Source: Aedes albopictus (Eukaryota > Arthropoda > Insecta > Diptera > Culicidae). From it: a DNA stretch of 64,000 nt. Position 1 is the stretch's first letter. Each line of letters opens with the position of its first letter. The translations under genes and the position numbers were made by a program. The stretch is taken from NCBI RefSeq assembly GCF_035046485.1, contig NC_085136.1:299235778-299299777 (forward strand), written 5' to 3'. The notes under the pieces are model-generated. The model worked only from the letters and a program-made list of their open reading frames with translations, was not told where the DNA came from and did no database searches. Of this stretch, positions 35,700 to 46,255 are shown in pieces.

Positions 35700-36115
35700 G
35701 CTAATCGCGTTCGGTAATTTTTACCGAAATCTCAACTGCTGAGCGTTTGGTAACGGGTTTTTAACGAAATTCTGTAAAAAAATACCAAATTCCGGTAAAA
35801 TCTTATCGTTTATCTATCAAACTCTAACGAAGTTCGTTTTTTTTTAAAAGACACGGACAACGTCTTCAGTTTTCGGCTGTACAGACTGTTTTAAACTTAA
35901 CATTAGACAACGGACAACGGAGCATGCACCAGTTGAAACGGGGAAGAAACTATTCTCACGAAAAGTTTCAACGCTCGAAGCGGGAATCGAACCCTCACCC
36001 CATAGCATGGTGCGATTATAAGCTTGAGGTTGCAAGCTTTATCGACTTTTTCCTGTAAAAAAAATTTAACGGTTGAGATTTCGGTAAAACATTATCGAAG
36101 TCGGTGAGTTTTTCC
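35700..36115. mobile_element. Inverted-repeat element carrying a tRNA-like core
   Basis: TTACCGAAATCTCAAC and its inverse lie about 350 bp apart. Between them, at about 35960-36050 on the minus strand, GGGTTCGATTCCCGCTTC looks like a tRNA T-arm/B box. Confidence 0.5.
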
Positions 36116-36237
36116 AAGTGTACAAGAATACACTACACTACCAGTTGGTTGATACTACATTGGAAAGAGCATATTTAATTTTCTGAAGAAAGTAAAGAAG
36201 ATCATTCATTAAAAATACTTTTTTTTAGATTCTATCG

Positions 36238-36243
36238 TTTATT
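36238..36243 (-). promoter_or_regulatory. Candidate polyadenylation signal of copy D
   Basis: AATAAA on the minus strand about 100 nt after the copy D stop codon. For copy B the nearest AATAAA on the same strand is at 12057-12062, about 250 nt after its stop, and is less certain. Confidence 0.45.
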
Positions 36244-36343
36244 AATCGGTAATCCGATCGGCAGTAATCTCGTTCACTGAGTATCTCAGTCGGTTTTACC
36301 TTAATCTACAGTCTATCCTAGTAACTGAAATTCAAACAAATCT

Positions 36344-38284
36344 TCACGACTCGTTTTCCTGTTCACCCGCCTTTCCATCCAGCATGAAATCCTTAACCGT
36401 TTTCACCTCGCTGCGACACTCGGCCCGATCGGCATTTTCAGTCCAATCGCAATCATTGGACACCGTGTGGAACGCGGTACCCGGTTTGCAGCTAAATTCA
36501 ATTGGTTGCCCATGAACACAGCGATAGTACTTGGCGCAGTACGCCGACGCTACGTAGTCCTGTCCATTCGAACAGTCAACATCGGCAGCATCTTCAGCGT
36601 CACCACCACTCGGGGCTGGAGCGGGTGCAGGAATTGGCACCGGCGCTGGTTCCGGCTGACGGTCTTCGTCTTCTTCCGAGCTATCCGGAGCAGGGGTTGT
36701 GGTTGTAGTCGTAGTGGACTTCCGCGTTGTTCGCTTGGATGCGGTTGTGGTCGGTTTTGGCCGACGAGTCGTGGTAGTAGTGGGTCCTCCAGCTAGGGGA
36801 ACCTCTTGGACTGAAGATTGCGTCGATGGTGGTCGATTCCATTCAGGCTGGAAAGAATTAGATTATAATGTTTGTCATTGATATTTAGTCTATGGTTTTG
36901 TTATAATACCCTTGGAGTGGTTGTAACTGTAGGCTCAGGAACGGTATAATCCTTCATGTGATCATACAACACCTTCATCAAAGCATTTTCCGGGCCGCAT
37001 AATCCTCGGAAATCATCCATATCAATGGCCCAAGTCATAGCTCCAGCGTACCCTTTTTGCTTGATCCATTGCATTTTATGCTGCAGCGATTCTACGTCTT
37101 CGTATCCAACGAACTGGGTGTCCTTATATGTGTACGGGCAGAGACCCACGTCGTCCCACTTCTTAGTCCATCCTTTCTCCTCATCTTGAACTTCTGTGCA
37201 GATCTGCAATTCAAGACTTCAGAAATGTCTCGTAGATGAAAATGAATTGCAGTAATTACCTCATAATAAGCCAAAAAGCCACTAGCATTGGTATATGGAC
37301 CAGGAGCTCCACCGCCGGCTTCCTTGTTGATGTATGATCCAAGGGTGGGATTCTTTGTACTGGCACTCAAAGTGAACGTTCTGCCGTAGAATGGAACGCC
37401 GATAACCAACTTGCTCGGTGGACAACCATAGTTGACCCAGAGCTGAACTCCGTCGTTCTACCAAATAACAGTAATCAGATTATCTACAGTCAATATAATA
37501 TAGCCACTACTTAAACTTACGACATTCAGCTTTTCGTACGCCCACTGATCATGAGGGCGCTTGTACAGAGGGCTATGCACATCGGCAAATCCGGCCCAGT
37601 TGCCTCTCAAATCGTACGTCATGCAGTGGATGGCATCCAGGTTCTCACACAACTCCGGAACGTGATAGCCCTCCTGCAATCGAAAGTTCGCCACCGGTAC
37701 GGCCATCGTGATCTCCCATCCTCGACCTTCCCGATCGAACGCCCTTCGCAGTTCCTCGACAAAATAGAAGAACTTATCCTTGTCGCTGAAGCTGCCTCCT
37801 CGATCGGCAGCCCCCGGGTACTCCCAATCCAGATCGAATCCATCAAAGTCGTACGCCTTCATGAACTGCACCACGCTGTCAATGAACGAGTCACGCCTTT
37901 CCTTCACCGCCACCATCTGTGAGTATTTCTTCCCGCCTTCTGCCCAGCCCCCAACGGCGATCATAAACTTCGCATTGGAATATTTGCTCTTCAAATTGGT
38001 GAAGTTCCGGAATCCATTCTGTTCCAAATCCACTTCTGGATCGATCACCAGCACCTTATAGTTGCTGTCGTCCACCCCGATGAACGAGTATATAATGTGT
38101 GTGCACATCTCTCCGGGAATGTCATCGATCGTATACCGGCCGACGTCCGGTCGATAAATGGCCCAATTGCTAAAATAGCATACGATTCGTGCCTGCTGTT
38201 GACCTTGCGCTGCCGCAAACGGAAGCACCAGTGTCGTCATCAGTGCCGCCGTCGCCACCAGACAAAGAAGCGTTTGCCGCGTAC
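36344..38284 (-). CDS. GH18 chitinase with C-terminal CBM14 chitin-binding domain (copy D, catalytically intact)
   Basis: Minus-strand exons are 37521-38284, 37260-37457, 36910-37203 and 36344-36847 (stop TGA); all three introns are GT-AG and phase 0. The catalytic loop [11 protein letters not shown] is canonical DxxDxDxE, and [19 protein letters not shown] and [10 protein letters not shown] are intact, so it should hydrolyse beta-1,4-GlcNAc bonds in chitin. A Thr/Ser/Pro-rich linker (likely O-glycosylated) leads to a CBM14 domain with six cysteines (DVDCSN to AECRS). The architecture, one GH18 plus one CBM14, fits insect group IV (gut-type) chitinases, but group assignment needs a tree. The 5' end is unresolved. 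The frame enters at an acceptor before 38284 with a split codon, giving a signal-peptide-like [20 protein letters not shown]. No upstream exon of the right phase has a strong donor. The internal ATG at 38240 would give 571 residues with a short hydrophobic start. Confidence 0.93.
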
Positions 38285-38602
38285 CTGAGGTGAATTAAAA
38301 TTAGGTTTGGATCAGTGTTCGTTTGGAATGTTGTTTAGGTTGTTTGGGCTCAATGTACGAAAAATGTGTCTCAGATGGGTAAGTGGATACGTAGCCCTTC
38401 CAACTTGATAAAGTTACTGAATTAATTGTTTTTGTTTTGAAAGAGAATTCAACCATTACTAATCGTATGCAATCCGATGATTGTTACCGAAAGTTACCTC
38501 AGAAAGACACATGGTCACTATTGTGAGGGTCACGTGGTGACATTCGGCGGTGGAAAAAAATCAGCAAGGGATAAGATCAAGCAATTTCAGAATATCAGAG
38601 CA

Positions 38603-38611
38603 CCTTTTATA
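38603..38611 (-). promoter_or_regulatory. Candidate TATA box for chitinase copy D
   Basis: The minus strand reads CTATAAAAGG here, a consensus TATA element about 320 bp upstream of the first supported coding exon. An ATG in good context at about 38512 is followed after five codons by a strong donor (GAG then gtaact). That donor is phase 0, while the acceptor at 38284 needs phase 1. The promoter call is plausible, but the first exon is not settled. Confidence 0.45.
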
Positions 38612-38879
38612 GACACCTGTGCCTATAGTGGACCACCTAGAGAAAGTAGTTTTGAAAGTTACCAAGAGTTATGATCGACGTTCAATGACTTCCGAAGATT
38701 TTGAATCCATGCAAGTTACTCTCAATATCTGTAAATATAAATCTTGATCCTTTAACTTAAACAGCTTTGCAAGTTTGACTTTTTACGTGAACGTTTACCA
38801 ATGCAACCTGTATCAAAGAAGAATGACTTTCAACTTGGTAAGATTTCACCAGCTACCGCCTTCAGTTCTAGATAGTGCT

Positions 38880-39555
38880 ATAGACTACCCATCAGACTGA
38901 AGCTCCTGTAGGGGTAGCGATATGTACTTACTACACCATTGCCAGCTGTCTCGACCTCATCCAGTACTCCGACCTCCACTATACCAACCGCGTGGGATGC
39001 TGTTAGCTTCACATCCTCTATCGACTAGCCATATACCACGAGGGTAATATCATCGGCAAAGTCAACCAGCTTTACGTCCGGTGAAAGTGCAAGCCTTAAT
39101 ATGCCATCATATGCCTCGTTCCATGACACCGGACCCATGATGAACCCCTGAGGTAGCCCATTGGTGATATTGTAGCACCTCTCTCCTTCTTGGATATCGT
39201 AGGATAACACCATGTTCTGACAGTAGCTCTCCAGTATCTGTCGTAAGCTATCTGGGAATTCTAGGTGGTGAATGGTACACGCGATGGCGACCCAGCTGAC
39301 GCTGCTCAATAGCGGATTCCCCTTTGCTTCTTTCGAAGTGCTATCTCGGCCATTTTGGTTACAGTCCGAATAGTGTCCATCGACCCTTCCGGAAACCGAA
39401 CTGGTTATCCGGGAGCCCAGAGTAATCTGGTGTCTCGGGATAGACCGTCGGCCTCAATAGAATGATCTGCTGCACGAGTTAGCCGGCGATGTTCAGTAGA
39501 CAGACAGGTCTGTATGCCGACGGGTCGCCAGGTGATTTCCCGTGGTTGGGGTGCA
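38880..39555 (-). mobile_element. LINE reverse-transcriptase relic (R1/LOA-like)
   Basis: The minus strand reads GKSPGDPSAYRPVCLLNIAG, QFGFRKGRW, then after frameshifts GLPQGFIMGPVSWNEAYDGI and VDFADDITLVVYG. These are RT blocks, including the catalytic ADD motif. ADDITLVV and the YDGILRL spacing suit R1/LOA-type LINEs rather than the RTE family next to it. Multiple stops show it is dead. Confidence 0.75.
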
Positions 39556-39744
39556 AAATAAACCATCAAAACGGTCGGTCGTTAGTTTTCCTCAAAAAAC
39601 CCAAGTTGTGTACCGTATTTTTCCAACTGGGAAGAACGCCTAAAGTGGTGGAAAATAACGTCAGAAGAACTCTCTACGAAAGGCTTGATTAATGTCCGAA
39701 ATTCGCTACGTAAAAGGTCCGAACAAAATGGTCAACATCAACAT

Positions 39745-41690
39745 TATATAAAACTTTGTATTAGCTGGGCACATACATTTATTTGTTCAACATCATTAAG
39801 ACAAGACATAATCAACAATAGTACGCCACAATACTCGGTTTGTGGCTGCCACTCTCCATCCTCGGTCGCGCCCAATTCTCGCCAAGTCACGCTCCACCTG
39901 GTCCGCCCATCGTGCTCTCTGCGCTCCACGCCTTCCTGTGCCAACCGGATCCGTTGCAAACACCAGCTTTGCAGGGTTGTTGTCCGGCATTCTTGCAACA
40001 TGCCCTGCCCACCGTATCCTTCCGGCTTTGGCCACATTCTGGACGCTCGGTTCGCCGTAAAGTGCAGCGAGCTCGTGGTTCATCCTTCTCCGCCACACAC
40101 CGTTCTCCTGCACACCGCCGAAGATCGTCCATAGCACTCGTCGCTCGAAAACTCCGAGTGCTTGCAGGTCCTCCTCGAGCATGGTCCATGTCTCGTGCCC
40201 GCAGAGGATTTCCTCCACCACCTCGAAAGTATCCCCGTCTATCGTAACATTACTACCCAGACGGATCCGGTCGTGTTCGGTTCCGCCTACCAGCATGTAC
40301 TTTGTTTTTGAGGCATTCACCACCAGTCCGACCTTTGCTGCTTCGCGTTTCAGGCGGGTGTACAGCTCTGCCACCGTTCCAAATGTTCTAGCGATAATGT
40401 CCATGTCGTCCGCAAAGCACACAAATTGACCGGATTTTGTGAAAATCGTTCCCCGGCTGTTGAGCCCGGCTCGTCGCATCACACCTTCCAGAGCAATGTT
40501 GAAGAGTAGGCATGAGAGTCCGTCACCTTGTCGCAGTCCCCGGCGAGATTCGAAAGAACCGGATAGTTCACCCGAAACCCTTACGCAGTTTTGCACACCA
40601 TCGTTGCTTTAATCAGTCTAGTCAGCTTCCCAGGAAAACCGTTTTCGTCCATGATTATCCACAGCTCTGCGCGGTCGATATTGTCGTATGCCGCTTTGAA
40701 GTCGATGAACAGGTGATGCGTTAGGACCTGGTATTCACGGCATTTCTGGAGGATTTTCCGTACGCTAAAGATCTGGTCCATTGTCTACCGGCCGTCGATG
40801 AAGCCAGCTTGATAACTTCCCACGAACTCATTCGTTTTAGGTGACAGACGACGGAAGATGATCTGGGATAGCACTTTGTAGGCAGCATTCAAAATAGTGA
40901 TCGCCCTGAAGTTCTCACATTCCAAATGGTCGCCTTTGGCAGATTACCCCTTCCTTCCACTCCTCCGGTAGCTGTTCGGTTTCCCAGATCCTGACTATCA
41001 GCCGATGCAGACAGGTGGCCAACTTTTCTGGGCCCATCTTGATGAGTTCAGCTGCGATGCCATCCTTACCAGCTGCTCTGTTGGTTTTGAGCTGGTGAAT
41101 GGCATCCTCTACTTCCCTCAGCGTGGGAGTTGGTTCATTTCCGTCCTCCGCTGCACTGGCGTCGTCGTTCCTTCCGTTGCCGTGGGCTTCCGTGCCTACG
41201 TTCTCCACGCCGTTCAGGTGCTGATCGAAGTGCTGCTTCCACCTTTCGATCACCTCACGTCCGATCGTCAAAAGGCCTCCGTCCTTATCCCTGCATATTT
41301 CGACTCGCGGCACGAAGCCGTTGCGAGATGCGTTGAGCTTCTGATAGAACTACCGTGTTTCTTGGGAACGGCACAGCAGTTCCATTTCTTCACAGTCCGC
41401 TTCTTCCAGGCGGCGCTTTTTCTCCCGAAAAAGGTGGGTCTGCTATTTCCGCTTCTGTTTGTAACGTTCCACGTTCTGTCGGGTCCCTTGCTGCAGCATT
41501 ACCGCCCTCGCTGCGTTCTTCTCCTCCAAAACCGTTCTACACTCTTCGTCGAACCATTCGTTCTGTCGATTCCGTTCCACGTACGCGATGGTGCTCTCGG
41601 CTGCGTCGTTGATGGTTGCTTTCACTGTACTCCAGCAGTCCTCTAGAGGGGCCTCATCGAGCTCGCCCTCGTCTGGAGTCCAAAATACGA
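39745..41690 (-). mobile_element. RTE-type LINE relic, longest copy (linker, RT and C-terminus)
   Basis: In minus-strand order: RQNEWFDEECRTVLEEKNAA, RVEICRDKDGG, an RT entry (AAGKDGIAAELIKMGPEKLA, then EEWKEGVIC), HHLFIDFKAAYDNIDRAELW, GLRQGDGLSCLLFNIALEGV, CFADDMDIIAR, and a tail with RIRWAGHVARMPDNNPAKLV ending DYVLS at 39796. One stretch (40596-39796) is open for 266 codons. The short 3' UTR and AATAAA near 39780 fit a compact LINE. Endonuclease is absent (5' truncated). Related scraps lie at 1660, 10491, 33097, 53826 and 54670. Confidence 0.85.
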
Positions 41691-42279
41691 CCTCCTCTAG
41701 GGGTCCAAAATACGACCATTACCCTATGGACCATCTGAACTAGTTCGGCTTGGCCGATGATGTTGCCCTACTGGCCAACGGCGCTCTGACATGTAGAGTA
41801 AGTTCAAAGACCTGACCGAATCAATATGCATTTTACAAAGTTATACATCACTCTTGAAGTTTCCAAAAAGTATAAAATTTGGTACTTGCGCAATGTCACC
41901 GCTACGTGGCACTAAGTAGTATGCATTTTGACATGTTTGAACTCACAATCCTAAGGTCCTAGATAGTCCGGATCGTCAGCGAAGATGTTGAGAAGCCATA
42001 TTACTCTCAAATGGTGGAAACGTATACAGTATTGTTCCGATTTTATCACGGCCTCCGCGCGTCAGTCCATTATTTTTCATTCATTTGCTGTTACATTTGA
42101 GAGCAAGTGCTCCCCCTCTTCTTTAAGATGAATGTTGAAGGCGCGTTTTGCAACGTTGAAAATATAAAATATGCGTATAGATTTTGTAGAAAATCCAACA
42201 GCATTTTTGAAAAGGGGCGTGATAAAATCGGAACAATACTGTAGTATGCAATTTTAACGCTGCGTGGCGCTTTTGCATT
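41691..42279. other. No gene recognised
   Basis: It starts with two near copies of GGTCCAAAATACGACC at the LINE boundary; otherwise no features. Confidence 0.4.
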
Positions 42280-44000
42280 TTAACTGTAGATGTTTTCGGA
42301 GCCCATTTCTTATATAATTCTGTGGAGTACTTTCAGGGATTGCTTCTTCAGTTTTTCAAAAAATTTATCTTGTAATTTTTGTATGAATTTCTCCTTGGTG
42401 TTCCTTCAGGGATCTCTCCAAGAGTTTCCTCTACGATTCTTATTTGTATTCATATTGATGATACTCCAGGCAAATATTCAGATATTTCCCCAAGTATCCT
42501 AGAATCATGAGTGGAATTTCTGCAGAGAATTTTTCAGAAATTCAAAGATTACTTCAGAAAATTCTAGAAGGATTCCATCTGGAAGTCATCCAAGGATTTC
42601 TTCAGAAAGTCCTCCAACACATTTTCCAGAGGTTCTCCAATTACTCCTTCAGGAAGGCCCCCGAGTATTCCTACATGATATGCTCCAATATTTTATACAT
42701 CAGTTCCTTCGAGGATTCTGTCAAAAAATGTTCCAAGAATCTGCAAAAATCCTTCAGAAATCCCTCCTCGTGTTCCTCCAGGTAATTTATCCAAGGAGTT
42801 CTTCAAGAATTATTTGGAAAATTCCTTATAGAATCCTCCAAGGATTCCTTGAGGAACACTAGAATGTATTTATGAATCTTTTGCAATATTTCTCGAGAAT
42901 TTATCGAGAATTCAATTTATCCACGGAATATTCTAAAAATTCCTATGATTCATCCAAGAATTCCCTCATCCAAGAATTCTGCAGAAACTCCTCCAAGTTT
43001 TCGTTTAGTATTTCTCCAAACATTTTCTGGAAATTCTTCCAAGGATTTCTCAAGTTAACCAGGATACCTTCAGTTGATTTCTCTAAATATTCAAAGAAGC
43101 CTCCCAAGATTCATTCTGGAAATATTTCAAGGCTGTTAACAGGAATTCCTGCATAAATTCCAACAGAAATTTATCCCAGGATTCCCAAAGTGATTCCTTC
43201 ACCTATTGCTTCAGGAAATGGTCAAAAAATTATTCAAAAGATAGCCTAAGGATTTATACAGAAATGTCTTCTTGGATCCATTCACGAATTCCGTCAATGA
43301 TTCTTTTAGAAATTCTTTTAAGAATTTGTTCAGAAACATCCTATAATTTTAAGTTTATCCAAGATTTATTTGGAAATTCCTCCAATGATTCCGTCATGCG
43401 CGTTGGGAACGGTCGAGAACATCTCTCAATATTTCTTCTGAAATATTCGCATGTATTCTTCCAGGAATTCCTCCAAAGTTTTTTTTTTAGGAATTCCTCA
43501 AATGATTTCTTCAGAAAATAAGTCAAGGAGTTTTTCAGTAACTCTTCCAAATATTCCCTCAGGAATTCTTCCACGAAATCCTTCAGGGATGCCTTCATGA
43601 GTACCTTTACGAACTCCGCCAAAAATACCTTCAAGATTTTTTTTCCAAAAACTCTTAATACTCCGTGTATTTCGCGAGGCTCTCCTCAAAGATTTTGTAT
43701 GGATTTCTTCAATGATTACACCAAGGATTGCTTCACTACTTCTTACAAGAGTTGCTTAATGAACACTTCCAACGATTTCTTAAAGAGTCTTTCCAAGTAT
43801 TCTTCAGGTTTTCCTTCAGGCATTCATGCAAATGTTCCTTCTTCAGAAGTCTATCGTTTTTCGGGATTCCCGGAGAGAATCCTTCGAGGCATTGCTGCAA
43901 CAATTCTTGAAAGTATATGCAAATGAATATTGGACAGACTCTTTAAGAAATCTTTGGAAGCGTCCTTTCCCCTGCTACACTGTTTTCGCATATCTTTTAC
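42280..44000. repeat. GGAATTCC-type degenerate minisatellite, block 2
   Basis: Irregular units such as CTCCAAGGATTCCTTC and TTCCTTCAGGAATTC run for 1.7 kb. Frames rich in Phe, Leu, Ser and Gln on both strands are by-products. The 44011-44769 element separates it from block 3 and probably inserted into one array. Confidence 0.7.
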
Positions 44001-44010
44001 ATATAGGTAC

Positions 44011-44769
44011 TAGCGTGGTTCAAAAAATCGTTTTTGCTCCACACCGCTTATTCAATTCGTAACCAGATTCTATGCCTTATCCCAAAGTTTGAGCTCATTT
44101 GGTTGAAAATTGAGACTGCACAAGCCCTTGTATGGGAATTACTATGGGAAAACGATGTTTTTCATTCAATCGACCGTAATATTTTCCCAAGTGCCCTAAA
44201 GCATCAGTTGACCCTTGGTACTCCTAGGTTACTCTATCAGCTACAACTTTGCCGAAGACCGCATCCAAATCGCATGCCTCATTAATTAGTTACCGATATT
44301 TATCCACAATCGAAATCGTTACTTATGATGGTAAACTAATCGGTGGGCATCACTGCATTTTGCAGTGAAACATAGTAGCCATGATTTCAGTGTGCTATCT
44401 TTGGCGCCATATGCAGCAATGTTGCTTACTGGGAAGCTGGAGGATCATTGCTAAAGTTTGCCCAGTTGGATACAAATCGATAACTAATTAATGAGGCGTC
44501 CGATTTAAATGCGGTCTTCGGCAAAGTTGTAGCTGATAGAGTAATCTAGGAGTATCAAGGGTCAACTAATCCTCTAGGGCACTTGGGGAAATGCTAGGGT
44601 CTATTGAATGAAAAACATCGTTTTCTCATAGTAATTCCCATATAAACTTTGAAGGGCTGGTGCAGTCTCAATTTTCAACCAAATGAGCTCAAATTTTGAG
44701 AGAAGGCATAGAATCTGGTTATGAATCGAATAAGCGGTGAGGAGCGAAAACGATTTTTGAACCACGTTA
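44011..44769. mobile_element. 759-bp long-TIR element, 8-bp target duplication
   Basis: Arms of about 290-300 bp (from TAGCGTGGTTCAAAAAATCG on the left) are inverted on the right. ATAGGTAC is duplicated at 44003-44010 and 44770-44777. An 8-bp duplication suggests the hAT or P superfamily. There is no transposase. Confidence 0.8.
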
Positions 44770-44779
44770 ATAGGTACTG

Positions 44780-45240
44780 GCACACTTTTCTTTCCCCTAA
44801 TGTTGGACGTAAATTGTTGTCCAACGGTTTCTTCAAAAACTCCTTAGATTCCAAAAAATTCCTACAAGGATTCCTTTTGGTGTTTTTACGAGAAAATCTT
44901 CAGAAATGTCTCTTTCATGTTTTTAAATGAATTTCTCCAAGCATTCTTCCGGGATTTTTTTCAAATGTACTTCTGGAGATTCCTGCAAGAAGTATTTTGG
45001 ATTTTTTAGAGGATTCATACAGTAATTCATTCAATGATTCCTGCAGGATTTCCTCCAAGGATTTCATCAAAGCAAATTTCATATTGTTTCGGAAATTCCT
45101 CCAAGGGTTCTATCTGGAATTCCTCAAAAGTTTGCTACAGGAATTCCTGCAAGAATTTTTGTTTAAATAATTCTTGTTAGTTTTGTTTCAGAACTCCTCA
45201 GGGATTTATTTATCCAAAGATTTTTTAAGGAGTTGTTCCA
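44780..45240. repeat. GGAATTCC-type degenerate minisatellite, block 3
   Basis: Continues block 2 after the inserted long-TIR element: GGAATTCCTGCAAGAATTT and similar units. Confidence 0.65.
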
Positions 45241-45462
45241 AAAAATCAAATAGAAAAAAAAAACAAAAACCGTTATTCTCCTCATTTTCTACTCAATGCA
45301 AGCTAGTTTTTCGACAAAAATTAAGAACTGATTCTTATTAACAGGTGTAGACAGACTAGCGAATTGCCACCGCAAGTATTCTTCAGGAATATCTGCAGAG
45401 CATCTTTCATAAAGAGTGTATCGGAAATTAGTTGAAAATGTTCAGGATGCTGTAACTCCAAG

Positions 45463-46085
45463 GATGCTGGGTCATTAGACCGAAGGTCATTAGGCCGAAG
45501 GCCATTAGGCCGAAGGTCATTAGGCCGAATGGTCATTAGGCCGAATGGTCATTAGGCCGAATGGTCATTAGGCCGAATGGTCATCAGGACGAATTGAAAG
45601 TTAGCCGTTGTTTTTACCTTTTTCAACAATTTTCGACAAAAACTAGTTTAACAATGGAACTAGAAATAATAGCCTATGTTTTAAAGAAGGAAAAATTTAT
45701 GAATTGAATATCAGCAGTTTCAGCGCCAAAAACTATTTCAGCAATGATACTAGAAAGAACAGCCTATATTTAAAAGAAGGAAAAATTCATGGGTAAAATA
45801 TCAGTAGATTCAGCATCAATAAAGTATCTTCGTGCCTATCACACGATACACACATGCAAAATGGTCATTTGCAGAGGAAGCTCTCAGTTAATAAGCTGAG
45901 AAGCAGGCTTTGTCTCAGTGGGGACGTAACGGCAAGAAGAAGACCCAATGAACATTCGGCCTGATGACAATTCGGCCCAATGACCATTCGGCCTAATGAC
46001 CATTCGGCCTAATGACCATTCGGCCTAATGACCTTCGGCCGAATGGCCTTCGGCCTAATGACCTTCGGCCGAATGGCCTGACACC
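45463..46085. mobile_element. Foldback element with minisatellite arms (copy 1), 9-bp target duplication
   Basis: Each arm is a tandem array of about 16-17 bp units, CATTAGGCCGAATGGT and CATTAGGCCGAAGG types, inverted at the other end (arms about 45472-45595 and 45953-46080). The outer ends (GATGCTGGGTCATTAG and, inverted, GGTGTCAGGCCATTCG) are related. AACTCCAAG is duplicated at 45454-45462 and 46086-46094. The spacer shares TAGAAATAATAGCCTATGTT-like sequence with the element at 60239. Confidence 0.82.
45840..45945 (+). mobile_element. SINE 3' fragment nested in the foldback element
   Basis: GAAGCTCTCAGTTAATAAGC, then CAGTGGGGACGTAA and a short AAG tail, resembles the 3' part of Feilai-type SINEs but not the same subfamily as 24938. 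Confidence 0.5.
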
Positions 46086-46255
46086 AACTCCAAGTATGGT
46101 TGGTCTATTTCTTTCGGTTCTTTTATAAAATCTCCACTATATAGTCAAGTTTAGAATAGCCTTGAAAAATTTGGTAAATGTTTAGTATTATTGAAAATAA
46201 GATTGAATGAATACACCACACAAAAAACAATCTGTACAAAAAGCTATTTTAAACA

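Noticed and set aside
41005..41646. 213-codon plus-strand frame
   Set aside because: Antisense to the RTE linker and RT start on the minus strand, which carries the recognisable motifs.
45463..46085. CRISPR-like array
   Set aside because: The regular 16-17 bp units have no unique spacers and lie as inverted arms of a mobile element in a eukaryotic genome.
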